Source: Paenibacillus tundrae (GTDB lineage: Bacteria; Bacillota; Bacilli; Paenibacillales; Paenibacillaceae). From it: a DNA stretch of 64,000 nt. Every line of letters starts with the position of its first letter. Within the stretch, counting starts at the first letter, position 1. A program made the translations under genes and the position numbers. The notes below the pieces were generated by a model. That model was not told where the DNA came from. It ran no database searches and saw only the letters and a program-made list of their open reading frames with translations. Where the stretch lies: NCBI RefSeq assembly GCF_030812775.1, contig NZ_JAUSTI010000013.1, forward strand, positions 111,218 to 175,217, given 5' to 3'. This document shows positions 26,086-33,733 of this stretch, piece after piece.

Positions 26086-27531
26086 TTACTTCTTGCCCTT
26101 ACGAACCTTGAGTTGCATCTTTTTAATCGTTGTATTTTGCATAAGCTCCAGTACGAGTGATCCTTTGCCATTCAGAATCTCCACATCCGTCACATTATCC
26201 AGAATCGTAATGATTCCGATGTCGTCAGCAGTAACGCCTTCAAGCTTGGCGATGGTGCCAACGAAGTCAACAGCACGGAGTTTCTTCTTCTTGCCCCCAT
26301 TGAAGTTCAGCTTCATAATCTGCTGATTCAATTGTTCGCGCTTGTCCTTTTTGCGCTCAGGTACAATCTTAAGCCGCTTCTCGAATTCTTCTCTGCGGCG
26401 ATCCACAGCATCTTCAGAAGGAGCCTTAATCACAGGAATCTCGAATCCAATATAGGATTCAATCTCAGCGAGGCGTCTGCCATCCTTCGGCGTGATGAAG
26501 GTAAAGGCTTTACCTGTCTGACCTGCACGCCCAGTACGGCCTGTGCGGTGAACATAGCTTTCCTTTTCAAGCGGAATATCGTAGTTGATGACATGTGTGA
26601 TATTGGTAATGTCGATACCCCGAGCAGCTACATCCGTCGCAACTAAATAACGGAATTGTCCACGCCGGAAGGCATTCATGACCTCAATCCGCTCGTCCTG
26701 CTCCATGCCGCCATGGATGCGATCTGCCGGATAATCGAGGTCAGCCATCACGCGGAACAGCTTATCTACATTCTCCTGCGTGCGGCAGAATACGATACAG
26801 CTATCTGGATTTTCTACGATGAACAAGTCTTGTAGCAACGCCGTTTTGTTCACCTCAGAAGTATGAATAATCGCATGTTCAATCGTGGCAGTTGTCAGTC
26901 CGCTTGCCTTGATCTCGATCTCCACTGGGTTGTTCATGTATTTACGGGATAGATTGGCTACATCTTCCGGGAAGGTTGCGGAGAAGAGCATTGTTACACG
27001 CTCCCGTGGTAGCGCCTGAATAATAGCTCCCACCGTCTCAATGAAGCCCATATTCAGCATCTCATCGGCTTCATCAATGACCAGATAGGCGATTCGATCC
27101 AGTGGCAGTGTTCCGCGTTCGATATGATCCAATACCCGTCCGGGTGTACCTACAGCGACATGAGTTCGTTGCTTTAACTCGGCCTTTTGGACATGGAATG
27201 GCGATTGTCCGTATAGTGCGGTTGCCTTGATGCGTTTGAAACGGCCGATGTTGGTGATGTCTTCGGTAACCTGCAATGCCAGCTCGCGGGTAGGGGTCAG
27301 AATCAACGCTTGCGGTTTATTCTCGTTCCAATCGACCTGTTCACAGAGCGGGATGCCGTATGCAGCCGTTTTACCACTACCTGTCTGTGATTTGACGACC
27401 AGATCTTTATTCTCTAGGGCGACTGGAATGACTTTGGACTGAACCTCAGTTGCTGTCTCATAGCCCAGACTGTCCAGTGCTCGTACAATTTCTTCTCCAA
27501 GCTGAAACTCACTAAATTGTTGCTTGCTCAT
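26086..27531 (-). CDS. dbpA: DEAD-box ATP-dependent RNA helicase DbpA/YxiN
   Basis: A 481-residue helicase that remodels 23S rRNA during 50S ribosome assembly. Motifs in order: Q-motif (FSEFQLGEEIVRALDSLGYETATEVQ), Walker A SQTGSGKT, PTRELALQ, GTPGR, DEAD, SAT, then DVAARGID and HRTGRTGR in the second RecA lobe. The C-terminal 75 residues after a basic linker (KKLRAVDFVGTIAKLEGVTADDIGIITILDNVTDVEIL) form the RRM-like domain that recognises hairpin 92 in DbpA/YxiN. The start MSKQQ is set by AAGAGG; a longer frame to 27549 lacks support. A leader of at least 130 bases precedes it. Confidence 0.93.
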   Translation of the reverse strand: MSKQQFSEFQLGEEIVRALDSLGYETATEVQSKVIPVALENKDLVVKSQTGSGKTAAYGIPLCEQVDWNENKPQALILTPTRELALQVTEDITNIGRFKRIKATALYGQSPFHVQKAELKQRTHVAVGTPGRVLDHIERGTLPLDRIAYLVIDEADEMLNMGFIETVGAIIQALPRERVTMLFSATFPEDVANLSRKYMNNPVEIEIKASGLTTATIEHAIIHTSEVNKTALLQDLFIVENPDSCIVFCRTQENVDKLFRVMADLDYPADRIHGGMEQDERIEVMNAFRRGQFRYLVATDVAARGIDITNITHVINYDIPLEKESYVHRTGRTGRAGQTGKAFTFITPKDGRRLAEIESYIGFEIPVIKAPSEDAVDRRREEFEKRLKIVPERKKDKREQLNQQIMKLNFNGGKKKKLRAVDFVGTIAKLEGVTADDIGIITILDNVTDVEILNGKGSLVLELMQNTTIKKMQLKVRKGKK

Positions 27532-27677
27532 GATTAACCTCTTTTGCATTAGTTTTGAATACTACATATTAGCATTACACCGTACTATTTGCGTATACCT
27601 TCTTATTATACTCGATATGTTGGAGCGTTAACGGAATATTTGATGTAATTCAGATGTAATCATTAAAAATTAAACGA

Positions 27678-27714
27678 AAGGAGATCCCCTGCTCAAGCAG
27701 AGGTTCTCTTTTGA
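27678..27714. other. Hairpin between divergent dbpA and the small beta-barrel gene
   Basis: AGGAGATCCCCTGCT and AGCAGAGGTTCTCTT form a near-complete stem with a CT-rich flank on either strand. It lies 150 bases upstream of dbpA and 130 upstream of the plus-strand gene, where a terminator is not expected. It could be a leader attenuator or the end of an unseen small transcript. Confidence 0.45.
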
Positions 27715-27845
27715 ATTATTAGATGCTGTCTCTAGTGGAGTGTGACCAATACTATTAAATCCACTCTTCCCTAGCAACTTTGCACAGGAAAGATAGAGTT
27801 ATAGAGAATACTATGAAACTATAAAACAGAAGGAGGATGATTTTA

Positions 27846-28061
27846 ATGGGATACAACAACGGGAATTCGTACAACAACTATGCTATCGTATCAATTATTA
27901 AACAACTGGGATTGGGTGCCAATATTAGAGTTCATTTTCAAGGGCAAACGCATACCGGAAAATATGCCGGACTGAACAATGGAGTGCTTATTCTTAATAG
28001 ATCGAATAATGAGACTGCTTATTTCCCAGTCAATCAAATTACAGCAATAGACGTTATCTAA
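27846..28061 (+). CDS. Small Sm-like/DUF2642-like protein, copy 1
   Basis: 71 residues starting MGYNNGNSYNNY at ATG 27846, nine bases after AAGGAGG. The body is a predicted five-strand barrel: LGANIRVHFQGQTHTGKYAGL, then GVLILNRSNNETAYFPVNQITAIDVI. The pattern (G-x-x-V/I-R-V ... G-x-Y-A-G ... V-x-L/I-N ... YIP-x-x-I-x-A-V/I) resembles Sm-like and DUF2642 proteins of spore formers. It is clearly homologous to the convergent gene that follows. The N-terminal Asn/Tyr/Gly tract is typical of Bacillales coat-associated small proteins. Function unknown. Confidence 0.75.
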   Translation: MGYNNGNSYNNYAIVSIIKQLGLGANIRVHFQGQTHTGKYAGLNNGVLILNRSNNETAYFPVNQITAIDVI

Positions 28062-28080
28062 AGAAGAAAAGACAAAAAGA

Positions 28081-28115
28081 AGAAGCGGAGAACTAGATTC
28101 TCCGCTTCTTTTTTC
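28081..28115. terminator. Strong bidirectional terminator shared by two convergent paralogues
   Basis: AAGAAGCGGAGAA pairs perfectly with TTCTCCGCTTCTT over 13 bp around a five-base loop, followed by a T run on the plus strand. The stem contains the last codons and the stop (at 28093) of the minus-strand gene, so coding and termination functions overlap. Confidence 0.92.
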
Positions 28116-28299
28116 TTGGAAATATGACCTGCACAGCAGAAATCATGCGGGGATGGATATAGACAAGTGAATCACTCTTATTGATCACGACTGAATCAAA
28201 GGCAAACCCAGCATAGATTCCCTCAATAGACTTGGAATTTAGATATATTCGTACATGAGCTCCTAATTTGCATCTTTGCAATATATACACACTAAACAT
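28093..28299 (-). CDS. Small Sm-like/DUF2642-like protein, copy 2
   Basis: 68 residues. LGAHVRIYLNSKSIEGIYAGF and VVINKSDSLVYIHPRMISAVQVI align without large gaps to the convergent gene 30 bases away. The N-terminus differs (MFSVYILQRCK) and the C-terminus is a basic tail (PRKKKRRI) encoded by the terminator stem. The ATG is preceded by GGGAGGA. The pair probably arose by inverted duplication followed by divergence. The barrel pattern suggests an oligomeric RNA-binding or coat role, but that is inference. Confidence 0.7.
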   Translation of the reverse strand: MFSVYILQRCKLGAHVRIYLNSKSIEGIYAGFAFDSVVINKSDSLVYIHPRMISAVQVIFPRKKKRRI

Positions 28300-28468
28300 C
28301 GTAGTAGTCCTCCCATCGTCTTTATCGATAGGATATGCTAAAAAGATAGGTTTGCGTGGATGCTTGCTGAGATTTTAGCTTTCTAGCAGATTAAGTCTTG
28401 TGGGAGGATAGAGTGCTACTCGTTGCCTATTCAACATGAATTTATAATAGATTGTGCAGTATTTCTGA

Positions 28469-30769
28469 TTACTTCAACATACTTACATATTTTCCATATA
28501 CATAGACAACGCGTCCATCCAGTTTCACTTTCAACCAGCCATACTTCTCTGTGCTAATTACCTCAAGAATGGTTCCTTTAGGTACAGCCGTGACGATCTT
28601 GGCTTGGGATGAAGCACCAGCGCGAACATTCAGGTAAGCTGCGGTTACTTTGGCTTGTTTAACCTTGTTGTCTTTTACCGTATCAGGCTTCGTTGAACCT
28701 GGTGTAGTAGCAGGTTTGCCTGGTTTAGCTGGTTCTGGTGTTGGCTTCGGTTTCGTTGGTGTGACAGGCTTCTCCGGTGCAGGTGTAGGTGTACCCTCAC
28801 CATTTCCAGCCGCAGCTTTACGAGCTGCGTTCAACTTCTGATAGAACTCACCTTTGGTTGATACGCCCGAGAATTGTGCTGCATCTACGTTTGCTTTGGC
28901 AGATAGGGCTTCAATCTCTTCTTGCGTCACAGCATCCAGAATGTTAATGGAGGCAATGTTGGTGTATTTTCCATCTTCTGTGTTAGGCACAGACATTACG
29001 CCCTCATTGATAAGCTCTACAACATCTGCACGCGCTGGTGCAGTGAGGTCAACGCCAGTGATGGTCCAGTTGTGCTGAATCTTCGGTTCATAAACACCGT
29101 TCATAACATCTTGCAGGTAGGCAATAGATAGGTTGCGAATGGTACCTTGAATCTCGCCGAATGCCGAAGCATCCTTGGAGGACCAGAGCATCTTGAACGT
29201 ACGCCCTTCCAGTGCGCCGCCCTTCGCAATTAACGCTTCCATCCGGTAAGCATTCATGCCGAGCTTGAGTGTATCTTGTTCTTTGACTGCTTCACCATTG
29301 CTGTATTTGAGGTTCGTAATTCGGCTACCGTATGGCTTGGTGAGATCAATCTCATAGGTTACGCCGCCGAAGAAATCATTCGTACTGTACTTGGAGGCAC
29401 GGCGCTTCGGATCAAAGCTAATCGTTACATCTCCTGGGCGTGTCGAGTTAAAGTACCCTACAGACCACTCCATGTAATCCTTCAGGTCACGTCCCGTTAC
29501 TTCATATACAGTGACTTCACCGAAGGTATATTGATAGTTGAAGGCGATATCTTTTTTCTTGATCGGGCCAATATCTAGCTTGGCTTTGTCGTTATCAATC
29601 TGGTGTGCAACCACATCAGCATCGCTGTAATGAATCATAACTTCGGTGAAGAAGTCGGATAAAGGGGTCTCCTGAATCTGCACAGCAGGGATACCTTTGA
29701 TCTCATCGGCAGGGACAAGGTTGGTACCTTTCAATTCAGCGACTTCGATGTTGGCATCTGCACGAGCGAACTCGTGGAACGGGTGCAGTGTCTCTTCAAG
29801 TCCTGCATCAGACACCTCGTAGGTACCATCTGCTGCTTTTACAGCGAGTGCCTGGGCTTCTTTACTTTTCAAAACAACGTTGTCGCCGTCTTTCTCAAAA
29901 GTCAGGTCGATTCGTGAGATGTGTGATCCGTATTTGTTCGGTTCGGAGATCAATACGCCGTTCACCGTTTGTGATTCGATTAAAGTATGCATATGTCCGG
30001 CAAAAATAGCCGCCAGCTCTGGGTTCGCATTCGCGATATCGGTTACTCCGGTTCCCGGATTGCCGTTCTCGTTGTCGAGACCCATATGCATAAGTCCAAC
30101 CATGACATCTACTTTGCCTTTAAGCTCAGCAATGGCTTTTTTGGTCTCTTCGACAGGATCCTTAACAATAATGCCATCTAGGTGATCGGTACCTTTCTCG
30201 AACTCGGTAATCATCGGTGTGTTCATTCCAATGACGCCCACTTTAATGCCATCCTTCTCAATAATCGTATAAGCAGGCATGTAGCGGTCGCCGTTTTCTT
30301 TGAAAATGTTACCTACGAGAGGTTGTCCGTTGAATTGGGAAGAAATCTTCTCCAACACATCCAGACCAAAGTTAAACTCATGGTTACCCATAACCCATGC
30401 GTCATATTTCATCTCGTTCATTGCGACCATCATGGGAGATTGTGGTTGGTCATTGAAGAGCTCAGCAGAGTTATCCTGAATCATATCTCCTGCATCTAGC
30501 AGAATCGTATTGGGATTCTCAGCTCGTACTTTTTTAACGATGGTATAGAGCTGTGTCATACTTCCTGTTGGGTTTGGACCGTCTAGAGCGTAGTCCCATG
30601 GCATAAAACGCCCATGAATATCGGATGTGCCGAGCAACGTAATTTTAGTTTCTTTTGCTGATTCGGCTGCTTCAGCCGGGGCTGAAGTGAATGGAGCGAA
30701 CAAAATGGAGGTACATAAGAGAAATGATAAAGACCATCCGGCGAAACCTTTCGTTGAAAATTTGCGCAT
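28469..30769 (-). CDS. Secreted 5'-nucleotidase / 2',3'-cyclic phosphodiesterase with C-terminal SH3 domain
   Basis: A 766-residue exported enzyme that releases phosphate from nucleotides outside the cell. The signal peptide (MRKFSTKGFAGWSLSFLLCTSILFA, cleavage near AEAAES) is followed by the metallophosphatase domain with TSDIHGRFMPWD, LLDAGDMIQD, MGNHEFNFG and AGHMHT. A 5'-nucleotidase C-terminal domain (about 370-570) comes next. A Pro/Thr/Lys-rich linker (about 660-700) leads to a bacterial SH3 domain (VTAAYLNVRAGASSQAKIVTAV) for cell-wall attachment. GGGAG sets the start. A Pho-box-like promoter lies immediately upstream, fitting phosphate-starvation control. Confidence 0.93.
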   Translation of the reverse strand: MRKFSTKGFAGWSLSFLLCTSILFAPFTSAPAEAAESAKETKITLLGTSDIHGRFMPWDYALDGPNPTGSMTQLYTIVKKVRAENPNTILLDAGDMIQDNSAELFNDQPQSPMMVAMNEMKYDAWVMGNHEFNFGLDVLEKISSQFNGQPLVGNIFKENGDRYMPAYTIIEKDGIKVGVIGMNTPMITEFEKGTDHLDGIIVKDPVEETKKAIAELKGKVDVMVGLMHMGLDNENGNPGTGVTDIANANPELAAIFAGHMHTLIESQTVNGVLISEPNKYGSHISRIDLTFEKDGDNVVLKSKEAQALAVKAADGTYEVSDAGLEETLHPFHEFARADANIEVAELKGTNLVPADEIKGIPAVQIQETPLSDFFTEVMIHYSDADVVAHQIDNDKAKLDIGPIKKKDIAFNYQYTFGEVTVYEVTGRDLKDYMEWSVGYFNSTRPGDVTISFDPKRRASKYSTNDFFGGVTYEIDLTKPYGSRITNLKYSNGEAVKEQDTLKLGMNAYRMEALIAKGGALEGRTFKMLWSSKDASAFGEIQGTIRNLSIAYLQDVMNGVYEPKIQHNWTITGVDLTAPARADVVELINEGVMSVPNTEDGKYTNIASINILDAVTQEEIEALSAKANVDAAQFSGVSTKGEFYQKLNAARKAAAGNGEGTPTPAPEKPVTPTKPKPTPEPAKPGKPATTPGSTKPDTVKDNKVKQAKVTAAYLNVRAGASSQAKIVTAVPKGTILEVISTEKYGWLKVKLDGRVVYVYGKYVSMLK

Positions 30770-30815
30770 GTTGTAATCTCCCTTGTTATCTAGTGTATGT
30801 AAAGATATGTGTCAT

Positions 30816-30858
30816 TTTATACTAGATAAACATGAAGGGAATGTAAACCCGTATGTAA
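30816..30858 (-). promoter_or_regulatory. Pho-box-like direct repeats and promoter of the nucleotidase gene
   Basis: On the minus strand three units repeat every 11 bases: TTACAT, TTTACA and TTCATG (plus-strand positions 30848-30858, 30837-30847 and 30826-30836). A -10 element TATAAA (30816-30821) follows, about 40 bases from the coding start. PhoP boxes in Bacillus are TT(A/T/C)A(C/T)A repeats at this spacing, placed just upstream of the -10. This matches a phosphate-scavenging enzyme. Assigned by pattern only. Confidence 0.6.
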
Positions 30859-30867
30859 CAATTATGT

Positions 30868-31130
30868 TCGATTGGGATAGGGTGAGCCCGGTTCTTTGGA
30901 ACCATTCAGGCGTGAAGGGCATTACATTGTGGGGATATAACCAAAGACAGACGTGGGTACAACGGATCTCACCTGGTGAATAGTAGCGGCACGGAACGTC
31001 CGGCCTTGCAGTGGCTAGAAACTACCTAGCGAATAACCCTAAACCGTCGCATAGTTGGAGCCAAAAGCTGTCTAAAGGTTACCAGTGAATAAGAAGGAGC
31101 CTTATCTTGATATTACAAGATGAAGGCTCC
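30868..31130 (+). ncRNA. Candidate structured non-coding RNA ending in a terminator
   Basis: This GC-richer segment between two minus-strand genes has no credible reading frame but dense pairing potential. Local hairpins include GGTTC/GAACC (30890-30902), TCACC/GGTGA (30968-30979) and GGCTA/TAGC (31013-31030). Long-range pairs include TAGGGT 30878-30883 with ACCCTA 31036-31041, and GCG..ACGG 30987-30995 with CCGTCGC 31044-31050; together these would form a pseudoknot. A strong hairpin at 31096-31130 ends it. GGAGCC at 31057-31062 repeats the terminator's left arm and could compete with it. The size and fold recall the raiA motif, but I cannot confirm identity. No clear promoter was found. Confidence 0.5.
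31096..31130. terminator. Bidirectional terminator
   Basis: GGAGCCTTATCTTG pairs with (A)CAAGATGAAGGCTCC. It serves as the end of the GH30 gene on the minus strand and of the candidate RNA on the plus strand. Confidence 0.85.
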
Positions 31131-31213
31131 AATTGATTTATCCATTTAGCTTATCTATCTTATCTATTTATGAGAAAGTTCAGCGCTTGGTGTGTCAATG
31201 ATTAACGGTGTTG

Positions 31214-32545
31214 TTACCCAATAACAATGCTATTGAAGGAGTCGGCATCCAGCTCGAATGTTAGTGTCTGTTCTTCATAGGCGAGATGAAGCTCGCGCTT
31301 ATCCTTGAAGGGATTGTTAATGACAATCACTAGACGACCATCCTCATTGCGGAAAGCGACTGCTTTACCAGCCCAAGCTCCTGAAAGTCCTAATCTCCGA
31401 GCACCTGGCGCCACTTGGTGAGCAAAATGTTTCATGACATAATACTCCGGATTGCGAGTGAGTTCCTTCAGCTCCGGATCAACTGTAATCATGGAGTTCT
31501 GCTCCCATCCCCAAGTACTGCGACCCTTCGGCTCAAGCACCATATTCCAATAGATGTACGCGTTCACCCCATTGCTGAAATAATGCTGGTATAGATTGAA
31601 TACATATTTGGCATAGTTCCAGGAGTTGTTCCCGTCACCACATTCATTCTCGGTCTGCATATAACGAAGCTCGGGATAGCTTGCTACAGTACGTTGAATC
31701 GCATTTTTACCTGCCCATTGGTAGCCGACACCCTTAATATAGGCGTACGCTTTAGGATCGCTGAGAACAAGCCCGGCATATTCATCAAAATCATTCGTTT
31801 TCTTCTTCATCAATTCTTCCCATGGATCGGGTGCGTTGATCGTGCCTAACCAGATTTCCGTGTCCAAGCCGTGTTTGTCAAAAGCAGGGCCAAGATAATC
31901 GGCAATGAATTCACGGAGCTGTTCACCTGTCCACATGCAGGAAGGGAACTTCTGATCCGCAATGACCTCATTCTGAACATGAACCTGATGAATCGTTATA
32001 CCCGCCTCTTGGTAAGCCTGTACGAATTTCACAAAATACAGAGCATAAGCTTCTAGAATTTCCTTCTCCCAGCGTAATGTGCCATAGTTATACGCTTTGG
32101 GTGTCTTCATCCAGGTTGGTGGACTCCAAGGGGAGGCGAAGAGTTGTAAGTTCGGATTATACGTGAGTGCTTCCTTAATGTACGGAATAAGATATTTGAA
32201 GTCGCGTTCAATTGAAAAATGCTCCATCGCCACGTCCCCATCAACCTCGTTGTGGCTATACCATTGCTCTGCATAATCACTTGCCCCAATCGGGAGTCGG
32301 CAGATGTTGAATTTATGTTCACCTTCAGGGTGAAAGAGGGAATGAAATACTTCACGCCGCTGCTCATCATTCAAGTGGGATAGGGCCATATAGCCCAGCT
32401 CATTGAAACATCCACCGAATCCTTCAACAAGCTGGTGCTCAGCACCGCTCAGTGTTAAGTTAGCGCTTTCTTTTGACGGTGTAAAAGAGATTTCTTTCCA
32501 TGCAGTATCAGGTGTCGTAGAGTATCCTTGTATGTTTAGTGACAA
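31214..32545 (-). CDS. Glycoside hydrolase family 30 (glucosylceramidase-like)
   Basis: A 443-residue cytoplasmic beta-glycosidase of clan A. Hallmarks: QLVEGFGGCFNELGY at the N-terminus, SPWSPPTWMKTP, the acid/base Glu in VHVQNEV, and the nucleophile Glu in MQTENECGDG. The C-terminal beta-domain carries NNPFKDKRELHL. There is no signal peptide, so it probably cleaves imported oligosaccharides such as beta-glucosides or beta-xylosides. The start is set by AGGAGGA. It is divergent from an AraC-type regulator that is a natural candidate for its control. The exact substrate cannot be read from the sequence. Confidence 0.92.
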   Translation of the reverse strand: MSLNIQGYSTTPDTAWKEISFTPSKESANLTLSGAEHQLVEGFGGCFNELGYMALSHLNDEQRREVFHSLFHPEGEHKFNICRLPIGASDYAEQWYSHNEVDGDVAMEHFSIERDFKYLIPYIKEALTYNPNLQLFASPWSPPTWMKTPKAYNYGTLRWEKEILEAYALYFVKFVQAYQEAGITIHQVHVQNEVIADQKFPSCMWTGEQLREFIADYLGPAFDKHGLDTEIWLGTINAPDPWEELMKKKTNDFDEYAGLVLSDPKAYAYIKGVGYQWAGKNAIQRTVASYPELRYMQTENECGDGNNSWNYAKYVFNLYQHYFSNGVNAYIYWNMVLEPKGRSTWGWEQNSMITVDPELKELTRNPEYYVMKHFAHQVAPGARRLGLSGAWAGKAVAFRNEDGRLVIVINNPFKDKRELHLAYEEQTLTFELDADSFNSIVIG

Positions 32546-32669
32546 CTAATGTTCCTCCTCGCCTAAACCTCGGTTATGGTGTACAGTACAGTCAGTATAA
32601 CAAGTCTTCTATGAAATGAAGATACACTGATCCGCGTAAAATTTGCCCTAATCCAAGGTGGTGGAATCC

Positions 32670-33584
32670 ATGATTATCCCAGAACAATATCGTTCCTATT
32701 TATCGCGAGAGAGTCGCTGGCTACCCGCTACCAATTGGAATGTGAAGCTATTTGGTGCGCATATGCAGCAGGTGAAGCAAGGCTGGCGGGTACCGACGGA
32801 ATCTCATCTAGCCTTTGAATTAATTCTTATTCTGGAAGGAATGCAGACGACGAGTATGGAGAATATTCATTACGAACTGCATCAAGGGGATATTCTGCTT
32901 ATTCCACCAGGCTGTAGGCATACGAATGAATGTAATGAGGAACAAGGTTTAACCTACTTTATCGCTCATTTTAATGTGGACGAGGTGTTGTTTCGGCAGG
33001 AGATGAGTCAGCATGTGCAATGGTTATTTCCGAATGGCAGTGAAGAGAACCAGCGCATCAAGGATGTTATGCTGAAGTGGGTAGGGCTACTTAACCGCAA
33101 TGAAGAATATACAACACCCGATCTGTTTCGTATGCAGGCAGGTCTGCTGGAGATTCTAGCGGTTTTAGCAGAACATAGCTCTTCACGTGCCAAGGAGGCT
33201 GTCTCTCCGACAGTAGCTCACTATGCGAAGCTGATTGCCGAGGCGATCAAGAGCCAGCTTAATATGGATTACATTCGAGATGGTGGGGTAGGAGACAAGG
33301 TAATTCGAATTAAAGAAATTGCATCCTCACTCCAGATCAGTACAGGGTACGCGCTGGAGACGTTTCAGAAAGTGTATGGTATCTCTCCTCGTAAATACTT
33401 ATCCGAACTCAAGCTTCATGAAGCCAAGCAGCTCATTCATCAGCCCGACCTAAGTCTGACTCGGATTGCTACGATGCTTGGATATTCTTCTCTGCCCCAT
33501 TTCAGTCGGCAATTTAGACGTTGGACAGGCATGAGTCCGAGTGAATACAGACAGACCGTTGGAGGTATTCATTTTTTCGAATAA
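32670..33584 (+). CDS. AraC-family transcriptional regulator (cupin plus AraC HTH)
   Basis: About 304 residues. The N-terminal cupin-like sensor includes HQGDILLIPPGCRHTNEC (residues 75-92). The C-terminal AraC domain reads IRIKEIASSLQISTGYALETFQKVYGISPRKYLSELKLHEAKQL, then LTRIATMLGYSSLPHFSRQFRRWTGMSPSEYR. ATG 32670 lies eight bases after AAGGTGG. It is divergently placed 124 bases from the GH30 glycosidase, a typical sugar-responsive activator arrangement. The inducer is presumably a sugar. Confidence 0.9.
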   Translation: MIIPEQYRSYLSRESRWLPATNWNVKLFGAHMQQVKQGWRVPTESHLAFELILILEGMQTTSMENIHYELHQGDILLIPPGCRHTNECNEEQGLTYFIAHFNVDEVLFRQEMSQHVQWLFPNGSEENQRIKDVMLKWVGLLNRNEEYTTPDLFRMQAGLLEILAVLAEHSSSRAKEAVSPTVAHYAKLIAEAIKSQLNMDYIRDGGVGDKVIRIKEIASSLQISTGYALETFQKVYGISPRKYLSELKLHEAKQLIHQPDLSLTRIATMLGYSSLPHFSRQFRRWTGMSPSEYRQTVGGIHFFE

Positions 33585-33588
33585 TTAA

Positions 33589-33652
33589 AAAAAGGCTTTC
33601 CCGGTATGGTTCCAACTAATGGTAAGGAACGATAACCCGGGAAAGCCTTTTT
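33589..33652. terminator. Long bidirectional hairpin after AraC gene
   Basis: AAAAAGGCTTTCCCGG pairs with CCGGGAAAGCCTTTTT, with an inner GGTTCC/GGAAC stem. T and A runs flank both sides, so it can terminate in either direction. Confidence 0.85.
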
Positions 33653-33655
33653 CGT

Positions 33656-33705
33656 TGTTCAAAAAGTACGTTTTTGATTACAAAGGATGCTTGGCGGCAT
33701 TTTAG
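33656..33705 (+). repeat. Truncated copy of the interspersed inverted-end repeat
   Basis: These 50 bases match the left end of the element at 58971 in 43 positions, starting with the same TGTTCAAAAAG end and including TTTTGATTAC and AAGGATGC. The rest of the element is missing. Confidence 0.75.
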
Positions 33706-33733
33706 TGTAAGACGCAATTATATATGAGTTCGT

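Noticed and set aside
30783..30983. A 66-codon plus-strand frame upstream of the nucleotidase
   Set aside because: It overlaps the Pho-box-like promoter and the structured-RNA candidate, has no ribosome site and reads as low-quality protein (repeated Trp/Val/Asp runs without family resemblance).
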